64,000 nucleotides of DNA from positions 774,551 to 838,550 of the forward strand of contig JAQFWX010000016.1 in assembly GCA_027605045.1 (NCBI GenBank), written 5' to 3'. The notes under the pieces were generated by a model. That model worked only from the letters and a program-made list of their open reading frames with translations. It had not been told where the DNA came from and did no database searches. The position numbers and the translations under genes are program-made. Origin of the DNA: Phallus indusiatus (taxonomy: Eukaryota; Basidiomycota; Agaricomycetes; Phallales; Phallaceae). Below, one piece after another: positions 1 through 13,500 of the stretch. The first letter of the stretch is position 1. Every line of letters starts with the position of its first letter.

Positions 1-3000
1 ACGCTATCGCCAACTTTTGCCAAACCGTATCGCATTCTCAATGGACAGATTGACAGTAAGATACACACGCGCGAGGAGAAAGGAGATACAAAGTACAATT
101 GAGTTCAATCAGTGCCAAACTTAAGCACCATTCATATTGGTGTGAATTGCACCAGCGTGAATTCTAACCCATTGTATTTTTATTTTGGGTTTGTCAGACC
201 TATCTCGCTATAGTGAATGATTTATACTCTGGCACAACATCGGCTAACCTTGGCTGATGCGCTCACCTTAACAATTTACCTGAGACGAAAGCTTTATCGA
301 AATTAATAGTGCACATGCATATAAGCTTACCGGCGGCCTTGAATTCAGAGCTATATTCATACCAAAGCAAGCGATAGCCAATTCAACGTGCTTAGGCACC
401 TCAGTACCTATTGAGACGGAAGCTCTATTGTATTGAATATTGTATGTCCAAACCGTTGCGGGGTCCAGATAACGTCGATGTTATTTGGCCATCAATATCA
501 GCTATCAGTTTGACGTTTTTTGTTCTTCTGCTTCAGCATGGCATACAGACCGATTTTTCACATGCAAGTTCATTCACATGCTGGAGTGCAGCTGGACTGA
601 AACTGGAGGTCAATTATGGTGGGCAACGCGGAAGATACCGGACTCAGTGCCAAAGATCAATGGGCACAGACCTAATCAAAACATTGGGAACTTAAATGAT
701 GATTGAAAAAAGTAAGCACACTTCAACCTTAGTTTTAACTCTATAGAGATGATCAAGGATTTCCACCGGAGCACCATTGGAAGGAAGTGTCAAATAACAT
801 AACATGTGAACTTGGAGATGGCATTCCATGTTTGATATCATCTCCTAACTCCTAATTTGAAAGTTGGCAAGTTGCCACAATGGTTCCCTTCTACAAAGAA
901 AGAAACGACTCTCAGGCATATCAGGCTGTCACCGACTTCACGAACTCTCACAAATCGTCGGCTGCAGGTAGGACGAGAAGGGAATTATTGGATTCCCCAA
1001 TTCAAAATGACGTATTTCCCTTCCCACACTTACCTCAGAAGACCCTCTGTATACCAGCCAAGCTCATTAGTAACGGCAAACAAAATTATTGGACGAAAGG
1101 ATGCAAAAAATGCATCTTTATTGCGTTTTGTAAGATCTCGCCAAGAATTAAAGCCCTGAAAGTCATTAGTCCCTGGTATTAGTATACATACGGTTGAATT
1201 GGCAGATTAAAGCAGGGGACGGTGGCAGAATGGAAGACGAAGACTACTAAAAGGTTATGATTATTCTACAAGCGCGTGCGGATAAGTCTGAGGGAACAAA
1301 TTCACTAGAAGCAAAAATGAGAAGGAAGAGAAGGCAACTGGTTGTACCTTGAGATTAACGCCTAACTGGTTGGACAACGGTCCACAGTTCTCTCCCCAAG
1401 CACCCTTTGTCAATCCCGTTTGGTGACCGTGTGGAATATAATCGTTGTTGATTACCTGTAAGGCGATCATCCCGCTCTATAGACTCCGACATTGCGATCT
1501 TATTCGCTTTTTCTCTCCGACTGCCGACGTGATGTCGATTAAAGCTCATCATTCCCATCGTCGAGTTGCGTCTGCCGTTCACCGTCCGCCACTGGAAGAA
1601 CCCGCGTTCCGTCACCCGTGCGTCCCGTCATCCGTGTCCCGTTCAAGCGTTGAATCGCTCACAGCTGCCGGCCGGACTCCTCCCCTTACGGTTCCTTTCT
1701 TGAGTTCCCTTTCAAAGAGCCTCTAACTGAAGGGATTTGCAAACGGTTTTGGAAAATTTCTCGGGTAATCGGCACCCGGTAACGAGACGAAGCGATCAGA
1801 AGAACTCTGTCTTTGCCAATGATAGAAGAAGTCGCGCCCTGCCGCCCGTCTGGGACTACGCATGCGCCACTTTTACAGCGATAGTCTTAAGAGAAACAAC
1901 GGGGACTTTTGGTTTTTGCGCCTCCAAACCCTCGGAATTCAAGTCGCATGTGGGCGGGTAATTACGAGACAACAGGCGGTTTTTGTAGGATCAAGTGGAC
2001 GCCGTGTGCCTGTGTTAATGATCAGTTTGTTCTCCGTCGGGTTTCCCCAGGTCAGACCGTGCGCTTTATTCCCATAGGTATAACAGATACTACAGGAACT
2101 GGCGATATCTGATTGTCTGTCCCATAATACCGTACGCCGTATTAACGGACGTAGTCTAAGTGAGAAAATAGCCCGAGTTCCCAACTTCACAAAACGGCAT
2201 TATATTTCTTCCCATCTCTTTTCTCATTTTCCGTTCCTTAGTTCTCCGACCGCGAGGGATGTTTTCTTCTTGAGGTATGCCAAGTGAGTCATCACGACCT
2301 GAGAGGTCGTCACGGTGGTCGTCGACAGGTCCGGTCCATAGTTCAAGCATGGCGTGAGCGTGAGGGGTTTTTTCCTATTTCGCTCCTTATATGTTTCAGC
2401 GATAGTGCCTTCATCGAGCCCATAATATCATGGTATACATTATTGTAAATATCATTATTCTTGAAATAAGATTGGAATAGAGAAATCGAGAAGACAAGTG
2501 ACTAAGGGGATTGCTCCTACCCCCGAGGCCCGAGTTCCGACCGGGTTCCAGCGGGTTTCCTCAACGTTCTAATGAACGACAATATGTAAGTTCAAATACA
2601 ATACAAAAAGGAAGAGAACGAGAAAAAAACACATCTCAAAGTGATAAAGATATGTCACGGATGAAACATGTTCCGGGGTTCTTACTTATGCACTATGTCT
2701 CAAGATAGGTTACAGTGATACCCCTAGCCAAGTCACTTAGTATAAATACACAGCATATTGTAATATCCTATCAGGTTGTTTGGAGCAAACAACTTATAAA
2801 TAAAGACTGAAATATTCTCAAGTTTATAGCTCAACACGAAGGCGCGCAAGAAGACAGGATGGTGTGATCGTCCCCCAATCTATGAAATTCGACCACCAAA
2901 TGTTCCGATGAAGCACTCTCAATATACGGTCGCTCACAAATAATAACATAAGATATACACAAAGATCCACTTTGAACCTTAAGCAATGCAGCCAGTAATG

Positions 3001-6000
3001 AGGGAAAGGAAAGGCACTAACACCGACAGTTGTTATACTGGGCTTGCACATGATGATCGGATCTTCGATGACTGCGCCAATGATTCTTTTGAATGGGAGG
3101 TGTCAGGTATGAGAAGAATGTATGATATGATGACCAAGAAACAGGAAAAATAAATCCGAGATATGGAATTCGGAAGAATCTCTGTATCTCTCTTAGTTTC
3201 TCAGAACTTACGAGATACCGTAGGTGGATCTGAACGTCCGTTCTTTCCGGCCTTCATGAGAAGAGAAAAACGCTAGGGAACTCAATCAAATGTTATAATG
3301 TTTATCCCCAGATTCTCAGGCGTTTACATCCACTATATTTCTCTTTTTTCAAATATTATTGAGTTGATGCTTATGACAGGCAGTCATATCAAAAACCCAC
3401 TCGGGCAAGTTTTCCGGGCTGTCTCAACTTAGGGAACCAATCCTGGAAATTAATACACAACAGAGTATTTGTGTTAAAATCTGGAGAAAGAAATTGAGGA
3501 GGGTAGCAGTATCTGTTGGTGATTGAGAAAACCAGAAAATCAGCCGCCCTAGTACTGAGTTCCCTTGATACGTCTCATACAGGAGAAGTTCTGCTTGGTA
3601 TCGGCACACTCGGGCATGGAATCTCCCAAGTCTAATAACAAATGGAACAAAACTCAGACACATACATTATAGCGCCAAATATAAAATCGACAAAGCAAGA
3701 GAGAGAGAGCAGCCGACCAGAATTCCATATCGCTACTAATATCTCGTCATGGAAGTTAAATATAGATCACGGGGGTGGAATTAGAAAGACAGGCCATCCA
3801 CACCGGTGCCATGCCTGATTAAGGTTTTAGGTAAATCTAGATAAACCCTGAAAACCTGAATTCATCTTACACCTTACTTCTCTACTTATCCAGGGAAGGA
3901 AAACAATTTTTTTGTACAGTAAACAAAGGGAGAACACATATGTATCGGGTACTAATTAGGCTGAGGGGAAAAGCCGATGGAGAAAGCAAACAAAATGGGC
4001 TGTGCAGGAGCGGCGGGATATGCACACCAAGCTTATTACAGTAAATTGCGTCTGTGTGGTTCACCTTTCCCTGGCAGTATTTTCGTCGGGCGGTGGGAGT
4101 CACGGGTGGTGCAGTGCGGAATGCGGCGAGCCCACTGCTGGATAGGTCCCAGTGCCTGTCGTGGATCTTTCCGAGAGTTGTATCGTAGTTTAGTTTTTTG
4201 TTGTTTAGATAACCTTTCTTTTTGAAATTGGAATGAATGAGTGGGTGAGGTGGATGGGTGGAATGTCATGTTAAGTACCGAATAAGTTCCTCAAATTTCA
4301 AGTTCTCCTATGTTATCTGTTTGAATTGGAGTTATAGGTGGCCTGAAAGAATACATAAATGCACATGGATGGAAGGCACACAATGTGCCACTGCATTAAT
4401 CCTGAACCTCAGCGTGAGATTGCGATTGCCTTGTCGCTTATACGTCTGGCATATTAAGTCTACAATTCAATTGTGTAGGAACTGTATACTAGTATGTGGC
4501 ATTCATAATTCCCAATACACCTTCCATTTACCTTTCCGACTCATGTGAATGGTAGTGTTTAGGGGACATAAGTAAATTTGAAAGATGGTATATGTTTCCA
4601 GGGTAACATTATTATCAAGACTTAGGGAACGAATGAGGTGCTCCGCTCTCTCAACGTCATGTCATTCAAGATTGATTGATATTCTACGACAGAAAAATAC
4701 GCAGCCGAATATTTGTTGTCATCTTTTTCTAGCTTATGTGGAGTTTCGTGCCCTAACGGATCTCAGTATCAATATTCGGTACTGTCCTGTCCTTGCGTTC
4801 TAAGTTAAAATCAATGCAGGAAATAACGCATGAGATTCAACCCGTTAAGCGGGAGCGTTAAGAGTGTAATGCATGTGATAGCTTTCTGCGAGGATAAATG
4901 AATCTTGATGCGTGGCTGAAACAAACTTCCACGGTAATTAAATAAATGCGTGTGTGTGTATGTGTGTATCACCACGGAAGCAGTAGTGCCACAACCGCCA
5001 GAAAGCAACGTTTTCAGCAGTGTATTCGAACTCAAAAAGTCATGTTTATTGTAGTCATCGTTGGTTCTTGATACATTAAAGGGTATATATGCAACTGGGG
5101 AATTGAGTTTCCTACTTTTGTTTTGTTTTGCAAAGCGTCAAAGATTAGAAGGAACCGCATTACGAGAACCCAGCAGTAGATAAGTTGTATGTAAGTGGAG
5201 TTCCATGAGAAAATTTCAAATTATAATTTGAATTTCTGAATTGAGGGGGTAAATGCGTTCCAAATCGCTTCCCCTCCTCCCCCTCGGACTCCCCTCAGTC
5301 GCATTTCGCGCGCCCGAGCTAGACGCTGCGAATATCCAAGCTCCTGCCTTCAATCCCTCTTTGTCAATCCTGCCAATCTTATCATACTTATGTGTGGCGC
5401 ATTATACGACTCCGTCAGGAAACGGATAACTTGTTTGGTAGTATGCGGGTCACCACACAACTTGGGAACGGCGAGCGGGACAAACCAGTGTCGCACCTCA
5501 TGACATTTAACGCTGTGTTTCATACATACCTAATAGTCAATACTTTTTATTTTTAGGAAGAAGCTACAGCTTTTTTGTAGAGTAAATTATGTCTAGCATA
5601 TTGAGGTGAGGGTTATCGTTGTCGTTATCAAATCTGCCAGCGACAATAACGTTGTGGGACGGATCATCCCCCAGCCCTCAGCCAACCAACTACGCAACCA
5701 GGGTATTCGATTGGATACCTCTCTCTTCTCTCTCGTTTCCCCTCGGATTCCAGGTTTTGACTCCCATCGCCCACTCACTCACCTCTCCACACTCTCCCAC
5801 TCCTCCACATTCAAACTAGACCTCCGACGGGGCCGAAAAGGGTCTGAAATAATTTCCGAATCAGCTTTATTGTCTTACTCTGCGTCTGCAGAAGCATTCG
5901 ACATATTACCGCCAGTGGATTCGGTCCCTTACTTTTTCTTATCGTTCTCGGTTTCCCAGTGGTATTTACCGTCAATCCTTGTGGATCCTCTCCAAAGAAA

Positions 6001-9000
6001 TGGAGCACCGATCAGCATGGAGCATATTAAGGCTTACTAGTATGTTGACCTACCATCTCTTTCAATAATTCTCGAATGGTTTTTGATTTATTGTTGTTCA
6101 GGGTAATCAACGGGAAGAAACAGGAAGAGGAAAGAAAGGGAGGGAAGCCTGAGAGGAGAGAGGGTCCCCGTGGAAAATTAAATATCAAGGGATATAGAAC
6201 CCCGGGGTTTGTTCTTCATTAAGTAATGCGACAGAAATACCTAACTCTGATCACTGTGCAGGACTTAATGCAGGACGACTTTACAAAAATGCAGATTGTC
6301 CCGAGATCGACTTCTTCCTTCAAAGCTTTGTCAAACGAAAATAGGAAGAGTGATGAGGATATATATTGAATGATCATCTCTGGCATTTTCCTTTTTTTGG
6401 TGTTACCCTTTTTATATGACTGGTGGGTCTTTTCCTCCCTCCCTCTCCTTCTTGGTTGTTAATGCACTGTTCTTGTTGGTCTTCTGGTTAGTGATATGTC
6501 CATCGAGGTGAACCTGAGTTGTTAAAGCGAATCTCCTTCTGAAGGGTTCATTGGGACTGGGAGCGGGTTGATTTGACGGTATACAGTGAGTGTATGCAAG
6601 CTCATGGTCACGATACTGCTCACTTATCTACATACCTCTTTACATAATTCAGGATATACCGAAACACCCAACACCCCAAAGTACAAGATCCACATATCTT
6701 TGCGGTTAATGAGGATAAAAGGAATTCCCTTTGAGTCGTGTCCTGGCTGATTCTGTGAGAGAGAAAAAGAAAAGACCTTTGTTGGAGTCGGGGCTCGGGA
6801 CTCGGTACGCTTTATTATACTGAAATGAAAATGATTTTGATGCTCATATGAGCTCGCTGACGGCTGACCAGTGTCTAGTGACTACAGAGTGTCGGCCGAG
6901 ACGGACGACTCAGACTCGGACGCAAAGGACGTACATGACCAGCCCTGGCGCAGCAAACCGAGCGATACTGATGGGGTTCGCGTGGCGTTCAGGGAAGAAG
7001 ACAGAAAGAAGGGAAGAAAGAAAGATTGAAAAGGGACATCCATTTACGCTGATTTCTTTCCGAATTAAAATCATCGTGTGAGAGTTGTTTTTGGGATTTG
7101 TAAGATGAGAGAGCTCACGACGCTCCCGAGTAGGTAGAACATAACTCGGTAAGGGACCGTGGTTCAAGGGTTCGTGCGCGCGCCACTCAGTGATCATTAA
7201 TCAATAATCAATGTTTAAAGTTTGAGACTATATGCTCGTAATGCTTGTAATGATACGCATACATACGGAATTGTATCAATGCGGCCTGCAATATCCATGA
7301 TTGAACACTTTGATTTTTTTCTTAATTGACGGTCGGTGAACTTGACTGAAGCCCCGACATGTGAATTTTCACAGATTCATATGTATGTACTTCTTCCGAG
7401 CGAGCGAAACCCAGAAATCGAAATGGGTCAATGGGAAAATAACAAATCACGCAGGCTTTTTATTGCAAAGTTGCCTATACACTGGGCACTGGCACTGGCG
7501 CTGTGAAGTGTAAGGTGACTGCCCCGTCGTCTCACTACGGTGCAGCCTGAGTTCTTGGAAACTCGGACTCGGGAGTTATTTCCGAATTCTGCTAACGGTA
7601 TAATTACTATTATGACATCATTATGTCGATTCTCGAAGGGAAAAAGCGACCCAGCGGGAGGAGGGGCGGAGGAAGGGAGAGAGTAGAAGACTGACGACCC
7701 CCAGTCATGATATAGTATCATGATCCTTTTGAGGAAGGGGCTGAAAAACTCTAAAAAACTACACACCGCTAAATGCTCATCAGTGCGTATACTGTACTTA
7801 TCATAATTTACTTACTTAGATACTTATGTACATAAATACATGTGAGCTTTGCACCGCACGGGCCGAAGTTGAATAAGAATGCAGGGACGTTATTACTATT
7901 TGATGGAGTTATGTTATTTAATTAGGATTGTTTATGTAGGATCTGTGTGTTGCGTACACAATCGGGCCCGCGGGGGACCTTGCGTCTCCAAGTTGCGTGT
8001 GTGGTGTGGTTCAACATTTGATACGTCTATAATATGTATATACTCGTATTTGATCATGCAGATCATTTTTTTGAGTTCTCAGGTCGGTGTCTTGGGAAGG
8101 GGGAGGTGCCATCAATAATGATCTCGAGAGGGTTTCCCGCGTGGTGCGACTGGTACTGGTTGTTGCTATCGACTGTTGCATATTAACGATTTTTGCGAAA
8201 ACACCTACTTTTTGAGATGGATTGTTGAATGGGTATATCCACACGGTTTAATGCGACGATCAATATTAACTGGCTGTATCCAATTACATACAATACATTG
8301 TTTACATATGTACCTGGCTTTTGCTTACATACTTGAGTTTATATGAATGCAAATGAATACTTTGGCTTTGGGGAACGGATCCCGTGAAATGTTTCTCTTA
8401 TTGTGAACTGCTAAATCAAAATTTCGGCCCTGCTTTTCAGGCAAGGTAAGGCAAGCCTGATGATGATGCAGGGACGAAAGAGAGAGTTCGGGGGGTTCGG
8501 ATAAACTTGATATATGATATGTATCTACTGCACCATTTTGTTGCACACGCGCGCGCGTGAATCCGGGTGAAAATGGGATGAGAAAAAAAAGAAAGAAAAA
8601 ATCGGAGAAAAAAATGACGTCGACATATGTTTACCTTGGCTCCATTTTGTTTCGGAGCTCAAGTCCTCTCAATCAAATAATGTATTATGTATATATACGG
8701 CTTCAAACGTTTTTCTTTTCTTTCAAGTTTGTTTCATCGAATCCGGTCTGATTATCCAAATTAAGAAAGAGTATGTTATATACACGTGAGTATACGACGG
8801 ATGTGCATTCATTCATTTCAGAATTATATATACTGCATATTTATGTATGTACACACGCGGTTGCTTTGTTTCGCGACGCGAAAGCAGAAAAGAGGCGGTT
8901 GGGTGTCCCTTATCTTCATGCGGTCGTCGCGTATCGCTTAATATACATAGATTTTTTAAGCTTTTGGTGTATAGGTGAGGAAATGAATGAATTGTATAGA

Positions 9001-10593
9001 TCAGATGGGGTTTTGTAAATCTTTGCGCTCATGAGCCAGAGGTATGCATCACATCATTGATGTGATTGAAGGCGGGGCGTGGGGTACTACATAGACAGTA
9101 TAGGATCTTCGAAACTTGAGTTCGAGTTCAAAACTATCAGAGGGTTTATGCTCAATGTCTCTTTCCCCTGCCGTCAAATGGAGTGTCCAATGACACTGAT
9201 ACGGACACATCCGTTAGGCAAAAAAAAAGGACAGAGAGACGGGCAATATAATTCGTTGTTGCTGTTGGTTCCTGAAAACTTTAAAAAGTTCCCCGCCGAT
9301 TTCTGCCGTTTTGAGCCGTCCTTTTTTAATTGTCGCCCGTAGACAACGAGAGCCAATCAGTGATTGGAGAGAGCAACTGACACGTCCACTTTAACCTTCC
9401 GTAAAAAAAAGAGAGAAAGAAATAAAGAGAAGTGATTATAGAATTTGGCACGGATTGACAATATATCGAATAATTAGTTGCTGTACCAACTGCATATATA
9501 CTCTTACTGTATAGCTAACATAAACGCCGCATCACCAAGCCTCAGAAATGGAAACGAGACGCGAAAAGGAGAGTAGACCTTCCAAATTGAGGATATTTTC
9601 CCGATTACGGAGTTGTGATCTATAAATAAAAAACAAAATAATATATTTTATTACCTAAACGTAGATTCCTTCTTTTTTTGGTGATGCCGAGGTTCCTTTG
9701 CCTGGCTAAATATGAACCTGGCTGGCATTTTGCACCAGTGTTTAAGCGGCGTCATTAGTAATATATTCAACTAATTTTTTGATAGTGTAAAATAATGATT
9801 ATAATTATGATCTTCACATGAAAAATGCGGTCTCGGCCTTCCTGTATTGTGCTGGCGATCGGCCCTGTGTTGGCTTGATTATAGTCGAGAATTATTTTAT
9901 TACGACGGGAATAAATAATTTGTTCCTCCGTCCCTTTTGGTGATTTTATATTTTTTTACTTTTCCGCACGTCTAATTAAACGATTTCAATTATTTAGGTT
10001 ACCTCTGACCTGATCCAAATGTGTACATACTACATATACATATAATATAACATATAAAATTTATAAACGCATTAATCAGGAAAAAAAGAGAGAGCTGAGA
10101 GGGGCGTATACAATCCATATACATATTCCCGTTTTTTCCTTTTCCTTTTCTTTTTCACTCCGTCTCCCCTCTGTTTCTTTTCTTTTAAAGTCTGCTGCAC
10201 TTTGGAGGACGAAGAGAGCTCTCTTGCAATTGCTTTCGAGGCTTTATCAAAAATCCCTCGATTCTGCACACCTATTCACTTTCTGTGTTCAGGCTCCACT
10301 GACCCACCACCCACCCATCGAAACCCCACTCGTATACATACATTCTCTCTGTCTTCCGTTTCCGTGCCTTTTAAACTCCACCTTGGCATTTAACGACGAG
10401 CTCAAGAGGAGTGCCAGGTCTCATCTCACGGCATAAATACTAGTCCAAGTGATCGAAATAAGGTACGTTGCCCTCCCCGCGGCTAAAAGTCGTGCACTCT
10501 CTCCTTTGTATTTCTTATATATGACATAAACCCACACAGGCGAAACAAGACATTGCCATTTTTTTTTCATATTACATTTCTAATTTCTACCAA
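1..10593. other. long stretch without a recognisable gene
   Basis: No open frame here shows a domain, a conserved motif or a splice-consistent exon chain that I recognise on either strand; the longest frame (5606-6040 +) has no recognisable content. The DNA is moderately AT-rich with short simple repeats, such as a CG-alternating tract near 8548-8558 and GA/GT tracts near 3698 and 4950. The last 500 bases are pyrimidine-rich and look like the promoter and leader of the homeodomain gene that follows. A possible leader intron (GTACGT at 10463 to CACAG at 10539) lies there. A non-coding RNA or diverged gene cannot be excluded. Confidence 0.5.
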
Positions 10594-13500
10594 ATGACGA
10601 TTGCAACCTCCGTAGTAACCGGTTTGTCTACCCCCACCTCTACCTCTGCAGCGGTACCTTCGCCCTCCAACACTACCACCGCCTCTACTACTACTACTAC
10701 CACTACCACCACCACCTTGTCTAAAGCACTAACATTCCAACACACTACTACTTCTCCTACTCCGGCGATCTTTGAACCTATCCTCTATACCGCGGCCACT
10801 TCCACCACAGCCAATAGCAACAGCAACTCCAACACCAATAGCTCCACGTCTACTCCTACCACAACCCCATCTGCAACCGACCACCAGCATCACAACCAGC
10901 ACCACGGGCACGCATTTGGAGTCAACTTTACTTTGGAAGGAGGAATGAACCGGTCTTCTAAACCGCGCAATAGACCGTCCGCGTCTCAACTGGAAGAGCT
11001 GAAGGTGCTCTATGCACAGACTAGACATCCTTCCAGAGTTGTTAGGGAGGAACTTGGCAGTCGGATTGGAATGTAAGCCCATTTTGTTCATCTTTCTTTT
11101 CTTTATTTTTTTCCCCCTTCCTGCCCCCCCACATCCCCTCTACACCCTATGCACTGTGGCCAGTCGACGTGCCCCCGGTCTCGGACATGACATGACAAGA
11201 CATGACAAGCCAGAAACCGAAAAGAAATAAAACAATCCACGCGACACCCGCCGCATCAGCGAGGAAAATCAAAATCAAAACCTTAACTTGGTATCATCTG
11301 CAGTTAGCAGTCAACCAGCCAGCCAAACGACAACAACGAAACAAGACGATTCGTTCCCATGCATCTCATTAAATATAACCCAGAACGATATCTCGTTCAT
11401 ATACATACTCCTCATCGCCAATCAATCCCCTACCAACCATTCAATTCTGCAAATTTGCAATTGTTCACTTTGCCCTTTCCGGTCAAATAGGGCTGTGCTC
11501 CTCCCATCCCCTTCCCTCCGCGCTTTCCCTCCCAATTCTTTGCGATGCAACCAATAATTAGAACGGGATTTGTGACCTTTCAGGGCACCGATACCGAAAA
11601 TAAAAACATTGGCTGGGGGAGCTGAAACTCGGACTGAGGTCATACCGCTTTTTTCGTAATAGCGAGAGAGTGAGAGAGTGAGAGAGGTGACGTGACGTGG
11701 AGGAGGAGGAAGAAGGGGAATAAGGGATGACGGCGTGAATGACGCCGAGGTGAGCGATCCAGCCATCTTGTGTCATCCATTTATTCATTACTCATTATCA
11801 TTAGATTTCGATGGGCCCTTCTTTCCCTTTTGGCATAGATGATTGCACTGCACTTGGACGTGGCTTACTCACTCCATGCACACACACACGCCCACATGAC
11901 GCCCATACTCCACCATCGTCTTACTCATTCCACTTCGACTCTTTCTTATCCTCTCTCACCTTTTAACTTCAATGGAGTCGACAAATCTCGTTTGCGCGTT
12001 CATCTACGGATGCATCTCAAGAGGACATCATTTCAATTCGGAGCCGTAATCACGCGTTACCATTGGGTTTTCTTAAACGCCCAAGAAACGTGGGGGAGTC
12101 AACCAACCAGTTCCTTCCATGTGCTAGATTGCACAAGTGGCACTGTGTGCACGGTGCACGCTGCGCGGAAGAATGCAGATCCCATTTTCAAATATCAAAA
12201 AATCAATCAACAGAAAAATCATTTTGATGTGCGCCCCCGGCTTCGGTCTTTCGCGATATGAACACGTTAGTTCAGTTTTTCGCGCGTGTGCACCCTGTGC
12301 GCGTGCGTTGCGTTGCATGTGTGCCCCCATACCGCAATCAGGTGTTTTTCTTCCGGATTCTCGAGCTTTACGCCATCTGTGCATCCATTGTTATCATTCA
12401 CCCGACATCATTCATTCATTCATCTGATTCTATGAATGAGCCGACCCGCGGTCTGCAACCCGAAACTTCTCGCGTTTATTCGACTTGTCATCCACCCCCT
12501 CTCTCATGCTCCTATTCATTCCACTTCTTCTTTTTCTTTATTATTATTATTCTTCATTTCGTAATGCGTTATAACTAATCTGCTCTCGAACACTTTTTCA
12601 GGCCTTACCAATCTATAACGAACTGGTTCCAGAACCAACGGAGTATGGCAAAACGCAAGAATGGTGAAGCTGACGCGGACATTGATGTCGATGTCGACGC
12701 TGACGTTGATGTTGACGCTGATTCTGGAGCGGACGCGGAAATGTCAAACGAAGAGGTTGCAAGTGGCGGTGAAACTACTCGAGCTCGGAGAGCGCGGTCA
12801 AGTCGAGCAGGTGAAGAGGACCTACTTGACGGTGATAGCGAAGATTACGAAGATGAAGACGAACTTGAGAGTGATGATGGCGACGACGACGACGACGAGG
12901 ATTATACGCCATCAGTTCGTCAGTCGACGTTGAAAACTTCGAGAGGAGATTCGTCGTCTCGTTCTGGAGGAGAGTCTAGACCCGGTTCGGTAGATGTCGA
13001 CACTAAATCTGCGCCTTCGTCTTCTTCTCCTTCTGTCGCTGTCGTCGTTTCTGCTGTTTCCGCTTCTACTTCTGCTGCTGTTTCTTCTCTTCCTCCTGCA
13101 ACTTCGCCTACGCCTTCATTGCCTCCACCACAGCTGCAGAGACGAATCGACCCCGTTAGAGATATCATATCGTCTTCTACGTCCTTGAAAAACCAGAGCT
13201 CAACCTCGGCCGTTGCTAATGCTGAACCGTGGTCTAACAATCATAACTCCTATGCCCGTTCGTACCCTCACACCACACACCACGATTATCGGGAAAGGGA
13301 TAGAGAAAGGTACTATAACAAACGCACACCGCCTTCATCGCGTTCTCCTTCTCCTTCTCTTTCACCTTCACCTCCTCCCTACGGCCACAACCACAGTCGC
13401 TCCTATTCGCGCTCACCCCCTCCACCCCGTTCTCATCACGGGTACTCTCAAACCCATTCTCATTCTCATCCGTACCCATACTCCTCTCACTCTCGTCACT

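Noticed and set aside
5606..6040. 144-codon plus-strand open frame in the left gene-poor region
   Set aside because: No motif, Ser-rich low-complexity content, no splice partners, and an overlapping frame on the same bases; not distinguishable from chance.
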